DNA from: Allacma fusca
Lineage: Eukaryota; Arthropoda; Collembola; Symphypleona; Sminthuridae
Assembly (NCBI GenBank): GCA_947179485.1
Contig: OX359246.1
Span: 13,516,001-13,580,000, forward strand
DNA length: 64,000 nt
Direction of reading: 5' to 3'
Positions 1 to 13,800 of the stretch are shown here, in pieces. Position 1 is the first letter of the stretch; every line of letters starts with the position of its first letter. The notes under the pieces were generated by a model. That model saw nothing but the letters and a program-made list of their open reading frames with translations, ran no database searches and was not told the DNA's origin. A program made the translations under genes and the position numbers.

Positions 1-1660
1 GAAATTAGATTCTTAATTATTTATGTAATGTGCCGTAGATACGCCAAAACCCCAATGTCTAAATTCAAATAACTTCAGAACGGCTTCAAGTTTCAAACAA
101 ATTAACACATTCAAAATCTAACGCGTGATTCCTTAAAAGGGCTAAGTTAGGAGGCTGAGGGTTGACTTTGTATGTTAAGTTGCAGTTACAGATCGAATCA
201 GCTTCAATTCTTAGTTTCCACAGGAGAACTTCTTAAATGTATCTCTCACCGGTCAGAAGCAAGCTTGGGTCCAATTGCTCGTACAAATAGACCTCGAGAT
301 GGAACGTTCCTGCTGTGGCAGGGATCGACGTAGCACAAAAAATGTACACGGAAATGTACCCTCCGATTTAGAATATGTCATTTAAAGTTTGAGCCTGGTA
401 AGCTGAAATCAGCAATCATCTTCCCTAGAAATAGTTCTAAAACCAACAGTTTGTATCCCACCAACGCACATCACACTATATGTATTAGGGTGTTTGTAAA
501 CATTAAATTAGTACAAATAGGAGATCCTTTTGCTGGAAAAATCCAAATGGAACGAGTCACATTTCTGGCGTCCAAGTTCACGGAACCTTATCTCTACAAA
601 CAGTAAGATCATCATTCCAAAAACAAATTCGTTGCATAACCATCGGATCACTCTAGACTCACGTGACAGCCAATGACAACATATTTCGGCGACAGGACGA
701 TGTAGCACCAAAATCTCCAATTTATCGGATTTAGATTTGAACAATAATTCATAAAGCTATAAAAATTGTCAGGGTCCGGTCCATTTGTTTTAATATAAAT
801 ATATCCTACGTCGTAAAACCCCATTTGCGTAAACGGAGATTACTTGATACTCGGAACCTTCAACATTGTCGCCATTAGCATAAATAATCCTCATGGGAGT
901 TAAAAGAAAAGACATTTATTTTTAATTACATATGCACTCAATAATAATTAATCACATCACACCTCCAGAACGGACTCTCTCACAAGGCCATTTTCTTTCG
1001 AATGTTAAAACTGTCTGTCTCATTTGTTCCCGTATAAACCTACAATGTTAATTTTGGTCTTTACAGTATATGGCCATTAATGAATTTCAGCATTGAATAT
1101 TTCCCTCAATTTTGCTTATGGGACAAAATAGAATCCTTAAATTAAAAGCTTCGTTATCAAAACTCTTCCCTTTGATTTTGGATAGCTGTTACAGTGAAAG
1201 TGGACTGCATCTGTAAAAACTGCATGCCAACAAATACAAAAATGATTGCGAATACGTTAAGATCCTCCAAACGTCGAGGATCCTTGAAACCATGGAATTC
1301 CAAAGGTTGCAATCATAAATCCCGTGAGGTAACTCTTCCTTATGTATTACAATGTATCAAAAAAAAATTCCCCGAAACCTACGGCTATTACAGAGATCAT
1401 AAGGTGTTTAAGTTTCTCCGTATTACTTGCATCCACAGGGCCAGTAGCTTTTAGTTCCATGAACGATTGTGGACAGTGGACACTCAAAACATGGATTGAT
1501 GGTACACAAACTGAATTGTACAATAAATTGGAGTCGGTGGGCTTTAGGAGCTGATACCTGGAATTATGTCTGAATGGTAATTCACTGTTTTATAGAATCC
1601 CTTAATCCTGTTGGGAGATAATGAGCCGAATCTCAGAGAGATTTGTGAAATGTTGTGGGC
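1..1660. other. Intergenic stretch, no gene seen
   Basis: I see only short chance reading frames here and no exon with convincing splice borders and protein-like composition. It forms the upstream flank of the mucin gene that begins at 1802. Confidence 0.5.
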
Positions 1661-1670
1661 TATATATATT
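1661..1670 (+). promoter_or_regulatory. Possible TATA box of the mucin gene
   Basis: The run tatatatatt lies about 140 bases before the ATG at 1802. A start site about 30 bases downstream (near 1690-1710, where tccagtt weakly resembles an arthropod initiator) would give a 5' UTR of about 100 bases. This is a positional guess only. Confidence 0.25.
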
Positions 1671-1801
1671 AGTCCTACAAGGTTTCAAACCTTCATGTTT
1701 TCTTTCTCCAGTTCTGCTGGGAGCATTTTCGGAGGCCAAGCGTTTAATCATACTATTTTTGTGTGATATAGACAACCCAATCAACCATAAAGGAGGGGAT
1801 C

Positions 1802-4800
1802 ATGAAGAAAGTTATTTTTCTTCTGTTCATTCTGGTACGTCCTAATATTTATTTAAATCTGAGCATTGATATTTGGAGGGCCTGCTTGAACTGTACAATA
1901 TTTCCAAAATTTGTCTGATACCTAAATCCATTTTTAAACTTGACTGTAATTGTATTAAATTTTAATTGCATTGAAGATCTTATCAGCAAAATGAAGGGAA
2001 AATTTTATTTACCGATAATTATTAAATTGTTAAAAGAGTGACTCTTAAAACTGCTGAAGATTCCTTTACAGTAATTACTTTTATGTTCTCAAGCGGTATA
2101 AATTTTTTTATGGGGTTCCGCTCGTAAGGAGAAAAATTAGCCTGAGGTTTTTGGAAATATTCCTGGAAAAATGATTAGGCTAGAAGAAAAATCCCTGAGT
2201 CGGCATTTGTTTTGGAGGACTCTTGATTTGTAGCAATAAAATAGGCTTATAGCGTTAATACTCAAGGAGTAATTAGTAAAGCGCTTGAAATAAATAATCT
2301 GGGACTTTTGATAGGCGGCACTGTCAGAAGGTCATTAATAGCACCAGGCGCCTGCCAATCCAAGTAATTAAACGTAGACTATAAAAATGTGACAGTGACT
2401 TTGACATTCACACAGTGCTTTTACAGAAAATACATTCTCAGATCTTTTTGAGCTCGTAATCAGTGTCGCATGAATTCAAAGCGCAATGTCAATAGGCGAT
2501 ATGATTATATACTGGGACATGCTCCTTGTATAAAAAAATAGGCTGAGACTATAAACAGGATTAAAATCTCTGATTTAGAGATCACAGATACAAATATACA
2601 TACACACACTCAGGGATTTATAAAATACTGGAAACTCCACTGACAATGACGAAATTAAATATATTAAAAATTAAACAAGTTCCGGGATGATCCCTGTAAC
2701 TTGGGAAATGTAGATGCATATAAGTCTTACAAGTGCTTTATATTATGCTTATTTTTGCAACATTTAGGAAAACATATTTGATTCCCTCATTGTGAAGCAA
2801 ATGCTTTTCCAGATTTTTCAAAACTTTTTTCATCCCTCTAGCTCAAAAACTGTGGGATAATAGGTCAATGCAGTAGAACAAAGTCAGGATATTTTTGAAG
2901 ACCAAATTCAATAAGCTTCAAATTGCAGCATTGATTTGGTCAAAATTTCTATCGCAAAAAATCATTTTAGCAACTGGGTTGTAGGTAATTTGAATGGCTT
3001 TCGGCTTTATAAGAAGAGTTAACCAATAGGTCTATACTTTGAGAATTTTGGTTGTGACCCGTTAGAACGGAGGGTAAAAAAGTTGGTGAAATTCAACTTC
3101 AGGAGCAACTATGTAATTACATATGTGGAAATTAAAGTTTTTCATGGGCGGTTTATCATCCAGAGAAATATTTCGAAACACTGAGTGTGGCAAATTCTTT
3201 TATTCTAGACAGATTCTAATATAACCTTCCCAAGTAAAAATTGCTCTCCCATGAACTGGAAATATGAGTAGAGTTTATGAATTCTTTTAAAAAGAGAATA
3301 CTACTTTCTTTATTCTATTATTACATTGAAAATTGCTACAGATTCAGCGTTTTGAAATATGCTTTAATTGACTGATCGTCCTTGAAATATTGGCAAGATT
3401 AAAACACTCATTTCCACATGATTGTTCCTCAAGATGAATTTCCCTGATTGTGCTATGTTTTCATTACTGGTCATGTCCACAATACTCAAAGTGGAGATCT
3501 GATAAATACATAGCTCTTAGATCACCCAACGAAATATCCTATGAAAAATCTCGACAATGCGTCACATTTTTGATGATTGTGACTATGATTTTTAACCTAC
3601 CTACTTAGGTCAATGGAAACAATTTTGAAAAATCTGGAAAATCAGGGGGACAGGTAGTTTGCGTCAGTGTCCCTTATATGGGCTAGAATGCGAAACAGCC
3701 CGTGTGTAAATACAGTAGAGTCTGTTTACATGAGCACTCCAAAATATCAGTTTGATTCTTGTAATGTTAAGTTGAAATGTCCACGATAATTATAATAATT
3801 ATTGTATTATTTATTATATATGCTTGAAATGTTTAAAAAATGATTTTACAAATGATCCAGGATCCAGAGATTCTTTACGAGAGCAATAAATAATTGCCAG
3901 CCTTTAAATCTTCAGATCCCATGGCTTTAAAATAATTTCAAATCTTGCGTTTTATTACGAAATATTTTTATGCAGTGTGAAATTCTTCTTTACCCTTTAC
4001 AAAGGCAACTGCCGAGGCTGTCAATGTGGAGGACTTGTTCCAATCAAGTCTTCAATATTTGAAAGAATTAGCACTCGGGGTGGTAGCACAGGCTCAAGGA
4101 AATGACGTCAACTGCCCTAACGGAGCGGGAAATTACACGAGTCCGACATCTTGTAACAGGTACTACAAGTGTTCGTATTGGAATGGTGAATTAACATCCA
4201 CAGAGGAGACTTGCCCAGAAGGGACGTACTTTAGCAATGGTTTCTGCACACTCGGGTCCTGTACGGGTAAGAATCTATTCATTTTAAACCAAGGATTTCC
4301 AATGACGAATAATATTTGTAACTACGTTGACAAACTGAGGAACAATAATTGTTAATCAAATAATTCATAATAATTTGTACATAACATTCATTTTTTGCAT
4401 TTGAGCAAAGGATTAACAATGCATTTAATGACAAGTTCGTTCAACCTTCAACACACACTGACCGAGGGATATTTTTGCAGGTCATAGGGCTTCGACCGCG
4501 CTCATACTTTAAAACTAAGTGGTTTCTGTCAAAATACATTATTTCTAGGACTTCTCCAAACCGGTAAGATTAGATAGTTGTAAAGAACACTCGGTCCCAA
4601 GTTAAATCTTAATCCCAACCATATAAGTCGCTTTCCATAATTTTGAATTGTAAGTGTTCACAAATGGCTTCCGATAGATAACTCCAATGGAACTTGCACT
4701 AAAGGGCTTAAATTTTAAGAGCTTACATGTAGAAATGTTGAGAGGAGATAGGTATAGAGAAAAATCAAGGATTTTGTTATATTAGTTCAAACAAATTGGA

Positions 4801-7800
4801 GATCAAAAAAGATAATTCGGTGTGACAAAATTTTGCATTATTACTACCACTTCTTAGTTTTAATAGCGGGTGGCCCCACCACGGGCCTTAATAAGGTCTT
4901 GAATTCTTTGGGGGACCAACAACACTAGTGAAACTACACTAGATATTATTCATGGCTGGATGGGGGCCACCACGATGCCTAAAATCAAGCTCGTCCCAAA
5001 GACTTTCAATGGGATTCATTTCAGGCGATTGAGCAGATCACGGTAGGACATTTATGTGGTTCTTTCGAAACCATACGTGCACACCTATGCTGCGAATCGT
5101 TGTCCAGCTGTAAAATTCATTACCTGGAAATTTTGGATTTCTACGCAGTTTCCAGCAAATGTTTCTCTAGTATAGATTGTTAGATCTCCTTGTTAGAATC
5201 TGAACAAGAGCATTAGCAGAAAAAAATCACCATTCCATCATCGAGCACAAAAGCAAGCACGATTTAAAGTAATGTTTACAGGAAGAAATTTTATGATTGT
5301 AGTGGGCAAGTGGCAAGTTTATCCCCCAACAGTAGGCTTGATGCACCCTACCTATAGTACTACTATTCGGCGTCTCCATGTACTTTGTCATCCTGTCGTA
5401 CCAAAAATGAAGACTTTAGGCTTGTAAAACCAGATATCTTTAGAAAAGTGGTTACCTCTATATTTGGAGTGTCTTGACCACTGCAAACATTTCGCAACAT
5501 ATCTTGGGCAGCAAAGATTTTTCCGGGCTATCTTTCCGTTGAAGGAAGCTTCCCGATGTTTTCATCTTACAGTACGACCAATAATATTGACACTACCGTC
5601 GCTTCTTAAGCTGTTAGAGATCAGGCTCAGTCCTCAATTACTATTTTTTAGCAGTCCACTCTCTTGCTGGTAATACTAGGCCGGCCGGCAAGCTTTTTTA
5701 TTTGTTTCGAACAAACTCACCATGAAAACACCGTACGGACAGCTGGAAGAGCAAATTTCAGCAAATCAGTATAAAATAAACCAACATCCGTATACAACAG
5801 CGTAATTGAATGTTTACAATCCTGGATTGAATATTTTCCCCGGGTATTAACACAAACAGTGGCATTCAAGCCAGAAGATCTTTCTTTCTTGATATGCGTA
5901 AATACAGCAAAGAAGAATAAATAACTTTCTCAGACATTTTCTCAGGAAAATCATCTTCGTCAATTAAAACTACTATAAACTAAAAAACAACAGCAGCTTC
6001 ACATAGCCCCAGTCTTTGTAAACGCATGACTTAATACTCAATTACAACAACAACAAACATAAAAAAATACAATATGTATTGCAAAAACATAGAAAGTAAA
6101 ACAATTCAGAATTATAAATTATTAACTAAAAATCATTACTCGCACAATTACAGATGAACCCGAACACATCGAAGAGATTGAAGAAATCGAAGAAGTAGAG
6201 GAGTCGAATTCAAGTACCACTCCTGAAACCACAACAACTACCACAAGTACTACGCCAAGTACTACTACTTCGACCACTCCTGAAACCACAACAACTACCA
6301 CAAGTACTACGCCAAGTACTACTACTTCGACCACTCCTGAAACCACAACAACTACCACAAGTACTACGCCAAGTACTACTACTTCGACCACTCCTGAAAC
6401 CACAACAACTACCACAAGTACTACGCCAAGTACTACTACTTCGACCACTCCTGAAACCACAACAACTACCACAAGTACTACGCCAAGTACTACTACTTCG
6501 ACCACTCCTGAAACCACAACAACTACCACAAGTACTACGCCAAGTACTACTACTTCGACCACTCCTGAAACCACAACAACTACCACAAGTACTACGCCAA
6601 GTACTACTACTTCGACCACTCCTGAAACCACAACAACTACCACAAGTACTACGCCAAGTACTACTACTTCGACCACTCCTGAAACCACAACAACTACCAC
6701 AAGTACTACGCCAAGTACTACTACTTCGACCACTCCTGAAACCACAACAACTACCACAAGTACTACGCCAAGTACTACTACTTCGACCACTCCTGAAACC
6801 ACAACAACTACCACAAGTACTACGCCAAGTACTACTACTTCGACCACTCCTGAAACCACAACAACTACCACAAGTACTACGCCAAGTACTACTACTTCGA
6901 CCACTCCTGAAACCACAACAACTACCACAAGTACTACGCCAAGTACTACTACTTCGACCACTCCTGAAACCACAACAACTACCACAAGTACTACGCCAAG
7001 TACTACTACTTCGACCACTCCTGAAACCACAACAACTACCACAAGTACTACGCCAAGTACTACTACTTCGACCACTCCTGAAACCACAACAACTACCACA
7101 AGTACTACGCCAAGTACTACTACTTCGACCACTCCTGAAACCACAACAACTACCACAAGTACTACGCCAAGTACTACTACTTCGACCACTCCTGAAACCA
7201 CAACAACTACCACAAGTACTACGCCAAGTACTACTACTTCGACCACTCCTGAAACCACAACAACTACCACAAGTACTACGCCAAGTACTACTACTTCGAC
7301 CACTCCTGAAACCACAACAACTACCACAAGTACTACGCCAAGTACTACTACTTCGACCACTCCTGAAACCACAACAACTACCACAAGTACTACGCCAAGT
7401 ACTACTACTTCGACCACTCCTGAAACCACAACAACTACCACAAGTACTACGCCAAGTACTACTACTTCGACCACTCCTGAAACCACAACAACTACCACAA
7501 GTACTACGCCAAGTACTACTACTTCGACCACTCCTGAAACCACAACAACTACCACAAGTACTACGCCAAGTACTACTACTTCGACCACTCCTGAAACCAC
7601 AACAACTACCACAAGTACTACGCCAAGTACTACTACTTCGACCACTCCTGAAACCACAACAACTACCACAAGTACTACGCCAAGTACTACTACTTCGACC
7701 ACTCCTGAAACCACAACAACTACCACAAGTACTACGCCAAGTACTACTACTTCGACCACTCCTGAAACCACAACAACTACCACAAGTACTACGCCAAGTA

Positions 7801-10800
7801 CTACTACTTCGACCACTCCTGAAACCACAACAACTACCACAAGTACTACGCCAAGTACTACTACTTCGACCACTCCTGAAACCACAACAACTACCACAAG
7901 TACTACGCCAAGTACTACTACTTCGACCACTCCTGAAACCACAACAACTACCACAAGTACTACGCCAAGTACTACTACTTCGACCACTCCTGAAACCACA
8001 ACAACTACCACAAGTACTACGCCAAGTACTACTACTTCGACCACTCCTGAAACCACAACAACTACCACAAGTACTACGCCAAGTACTACTACTTCGACCA
8101 CTCCTGAAACCACAACAACTACCACAAGTACTACGCCAAGTACTACTACTTCGACCACTCCTGAAACCACAACAACTACCACAAGTACTACGCCAAGTAC
8201 TACTACTTCGACCACTCCTGAAACCACAACAACTACCACAAGTACTACGCCAAGTACTACTACTTCGACCACTCCTGAAACCACAACAACTACCACAAGT
8301 ACTACGCCAAGTACTACTACTTCGACCACTCCTGAAACCACAACAACTACCACAAGTACTACGCCAAGTACTACTACTTCGACCACTCCTGAAACCACAA
8401 CAACTACCACAAGTACTACGCCAAGTACTACTACTTCGACCACTCCTGAAACCACAACAACTACCACAAGTACTACGCCAAGTACTACTACTTCGACCAC
8501 TCCTGAAACCACAACAACTACCACAAGTACTACGCCAAGTACTACTACTTCGACCACTCCTGAAACCACAACAACTACCACAAGTACTACGCCAAGTACT
8601 ACTACTTCGACCACTCCTGAAACCACAACAACTACCACAAGTACTACGCCAAGTACTACTACTTCGACCACTCCTGAAACCACAACAACTACCACAAGTA
8701 CTACGCCAAGTACTACTACTTCGACCACTCCTGAAACCACAACAACTACCACAAGTACTACGCCAAGTACTACTACTTCGACCACTCCTGAAACCACAAC
8801 AACTACCACAAGTACTACGCCAAGTACTACTACTTCGACCACTCCTGAAACCACAACAACTACCACAAGTACTACGCCAAGTACTACTACTTCGACCACT
8901 CCTGAAACCACAACAACTACCACAAGTACTACGCCAAGTACTACTACTTCGACCACTCCTGAAACCACAACAACTACCACAAGTACTACGCCAAGTACTA
9001 CTACTTCGACCACTCCTGAAACCACAACAACTACCACAAGTACTACGCCAAGTACTACTACTTCGACCACTCCTGAAACCACAACAACTACCACAAGTAC
9101 TACGCCAAGTACTACTACTTCGACCACTCCTGAAACCACAACAACTACCACAAGTACTACGCCAAGTACTACTACTTCGACCACTCCTGAAACCACAACA
9201 ACTACCACAAGTACTACGCCAAGTACTACTACTTCGACCACTCCTGAAACCACAACAACTACCACAAGTACTACGCCAAGTACTACTACTTCGACCACTC
9301 CTGAAACCACAACAACTACCACAAGTACTACGCCAAGTACTACTACTTCGACCACTCCTGAAACCACAACAACTACCACAAGTACTACGCCAAGTACTAC
9401 TACTTCGACCACTCCTGAAACCACAACAACTACCACAAGTACTACGCCAAGTACTACTACTTCGACCACTCCTGAAACCACAACAACTACCACAAGTACT
9501 ACGCCAAGTACTACTACTTCGACCACTCCTGAAACCACAACAACTACCACAAGTACTACGCCAAGTACTACTACTTCGACCACTCCTGAAACCACAACAA
9601 CTACCACAAGTACTACGCCAAGTACTACTACTTCGACCACTCCTGAAACCACAACAACTACCACAAGTACTACGCCAAGTACTACTACTTCGACCACTCC
9701 TGAAACCACAACAACTACCACAAGTACTACGCCAAGTACTACTACTTCGACCACTCCTGAAACCACAACAACTACCACAAGTACTACGCCAAGTACTACT
9801 ACTTCGACCACTCCTGAAACCACAACAACTACCACAAGTACTACGCCAAGTACTACTACTTCGACCACTCCTGAAACCACAACAACTACCACAAGTACTA
9901 CGCCAAGTACTACTACTTCGACCACTCCTGAAACCACAACAACTACCACAAGTACTACGCCAAGTACTACTACTTCGACCACTCCTGAAACCACAACAAC
10001 TACCACAAGTACTACGCCAAGTACTACTACTTCGACCACTCCTGAAACCACAACAACTACCACAAGTACTACGCCAAGTACTACTACTTCGACCACTCCT
10101 GAAACCACAACAACTACCACAAGTACTACGCCAAGTACTACTACTTCGACCACTCCTGAAACCACAACAACTACCACAAGTACTACGCCAAGTACTACTA
10201 CTTCGACCACTCCTGAAACCACAACAACTACCACAAGTACTACGCCAAGTACTACTACTTCGACCACTCCTGAAACCACAACAACTACCACAAGTACTAC
10301 GCCAAGTACTACTACTTCGACCACTCCTGAAACCACAACAACTACCACAAGTACTACGCCAAGTACTACTACTTCGACCACTCCTGAAACCACAACAACT
10401 ACCACAAGTACTACGCCAAGTACTACTACTTCGACCACTCCTGAAACCACAACAACTACCACAAGTACTACGCCAAGTACTACTACTTCGACCACTCCTG
10501 AAACCACAACAACTACCACAAGTACTACGCCAAGTACTACTACTTCGACCACTCCTGAAACCACAACAACTACCACAAGTACTACGCCAAGTACTACTAC
10601 TTCGACCACTCCTGAAACCACAACAACTACCACAAGTACTACGCCAAGTACTACTACTTCGACCACTCCTGAAACCACAACAACTACCACAAGTACTACG
10701 CCAAGTACTACTACTTCGACCACTCCTGAAACCACAACAACTACCACAAGTACTACGCCAAGTACTACTACTTCGACCACTCCTGAAACCACAACAACTA

Positions 10801-13800
10801 CCACAAGTACTACGCCAAGTACTACTACTTCGACCACTCCTGAAACCACAACAACTACCACAAGTACTACGCCAAGTACTACTACTTCGACCACTCCTGA
10901 AACCACAACAACTACCACAAGTACTACGCCAAGTACTACTACTTCGACCACTCCTGAAACCACAACAACTACCACAAGTACTACGCCAAGTACTACTACT
11001 TCGACCACTCCTGAAACCACAACAACTACCACAAGTACTACGCCAAGTACTACTACTTCGACCACTCCTGAAACCACAACAACTACCACAAGTACTACGC
11101 CAAGTACTACTACTTCGACCACTCCTGAAACCACAACAACTACCACAAGTACTACGCCAAGTACTACTACTTCGACCACTCCTGAAACCACAACAACTAC
11201 CACAAGTACTACGCCAAGTACTACTACTTCGACCACTCCTGAAACCACAACAACTACCACAAGTACTACGCCAAGTACTACTACTTCGACACTCCTGAAA
11301 CCACAACAACTACCACAAGTACTACGCCAAGTACTACTACTTCGACCACTCCTGAAACCACAACAACTACCACAAGTACTACGCCAAGTACTACTACTTC
11401 GACCACTCCTGAAACCACAACAACTACCACAAGTACTACGCCAAGTACTACTACTTCGACCACTCCTGAAACCACAACAACTACCACAAGTACTACGCCA
11501 AGTACTACTACTTCGACCACTCCTGAAACCACAACAACTACCACAAGTACTACGCCAAGTACTACTACTTCGACCACTCCTGAAACCACAACAACTACCA
11601 CAAGTACTACGCCAAGTACTACTACTTCGACCACTCCTGAAACCACAACAACTACCACAAGTACTACGCCAAGTACTACTACTTCGACCACTCCTGAAAC
11701 CACAACAACTACCACAAGTACTACGCCAAGTACTACTACTTCGACCACTCCTGAAACACAACAACTACCACAAGTACTACGCAAGTACTACTACTTCGAC
11801 CACTCCTGAAACCACAACAACTACCACAAGTACTACGCCAAGTACTACTACTTCGACCACTCCTGAAACCACAACAACTACCACAAGTACTACGCCAAGT
11901 ACTACTACTTCGACCACTCCTGAAACCACAACAACTACCACAAGTACTACGCCAAGTACTACTACTTCGACACTCCTGAAACCACAACAACTACCACAAG
12001 TACTACGCCAAGTACTACTACTTCGACCACTCCTGAAACCACAACAACTACCACAAGTACTACGCCAAGTACTACTACTTCGACCACTCCTGAAACCACA
12101 ACAACTACCACAAGTACTACGCCAAGTACTACTACTTCGACCACTCCTGAAACCACAACAACTACCACAAGTACTACGCCAAGTACTACTACTTCGACCA
12201 CTCCTGAAACCACAACAACTACCACAAGTACTACGCCAAGTACTACTACTTCGACCACTCCTGAAACCACAACAACTACCACAAGTACTACGCCAAGTAC
12301 TACTACTTCGACCACTCCTGAAACCACAACAACTACCACAAGTACTACGCCAAGTACTACTACTTCGACCACTCCTGAAACCACAACAACTACCACAAGT
12401 ACTACGCCAAGTACTACTACTTCGACCACTCCTGAAACCACAACAACTACCACAAGTACTACGCCAAGTACTACTACTTCGACCACTCCTGAAACCACAA
12501 CAACTACCACAAGTACTACGCCAAGTACTACTACTTCGACCACTCCTGAAACCACAACAACTACCACAAGTACTACGCCAAGTACTACTACTTCGACCAC
12601 TCCTGAAACCACAACAACTACCACAAGTACTACGCCAAGTACTACTACTTCGACCACTCCTGAAACCACAACAACTACCACAAGTACTACGCCAAGTACT
12701 ACTACTTCGACCACTCCTGAAACCACAACAACTACCACAAGTACTACGCCAAGTACTACTACTTCGACCACTCCTGAAACCACAACAACTACCACAAGTA
12801 CTACGCCAAGTACTACTACTTCGACCACTCCTGAAACCACAACAACTACCACAAGTACTACGCCAAGTACTACTACTTCGACCACTCCTGAAACCACAAC
12901 AACTACCACAAGTACTACGCCAAGTACTACTACTTCGACCACTCCTGAAACCACAACAACTACCACAAGTACTACGCCAAGTACTACTACTTCGACCACT
13001 CCTGAAACCACAACAACTACCACAAGTACTACGCCAAGTACTACTACTTCGACCACTCCTGAAACCACAACAACTACCACAAGTACTACGCCAAGTACTA
13101 CTACTTCGACCACTCCTGAAACCACAACAACTACCACAAGTACTACGCCAAGTACTACTACTTCGACCACTCCTGAAACCACAACAACTACCACAAGTAC
13201 TACGCCAAGTACTACTACTTCGACCACTCCTGAAACCACAACAACTACCACAAGTACTACGCCAAGTACTACTACTTCGACCACTCCTGAAACCACAACA
13301 ACTACCACAAGTACTACGCCAAGTACTACTACTTCGACCACTCCTGAAACCACAACAACTACCACAAGTACTACGCCAAGTACTACTACTTCGACCACTC
13401 CTGAAACCACAACAACTACCACAAGTACTACGCCAAGTACTACTACTTCGACCACTCCTGAAACCACAACAACTACCACAAGTACTACGCCAAGTACTAC
13501 TACTTCGACCACTCCTGAAACCACAACAACTACCACAAGTACTACGCCAAGTACTACTACTTCGACCACTCCTGAAACCACAACAACTACCACAAGTACT
13601 ACGCCAAGTACTACTACTTCGACCACTCCTGAAACCACAACAACTACCACAAGTACTACGCCAAGTACTACTACTTCGACCACTCCTGAAACCACAACAA
13701 CTACCACAAGTACTACGCCAAGTACTACTACTTCGACCACTCCTGAAACCACAACAACTACCACAAGTACTACGCCAAGTACTACTACTTCGACCACTCC

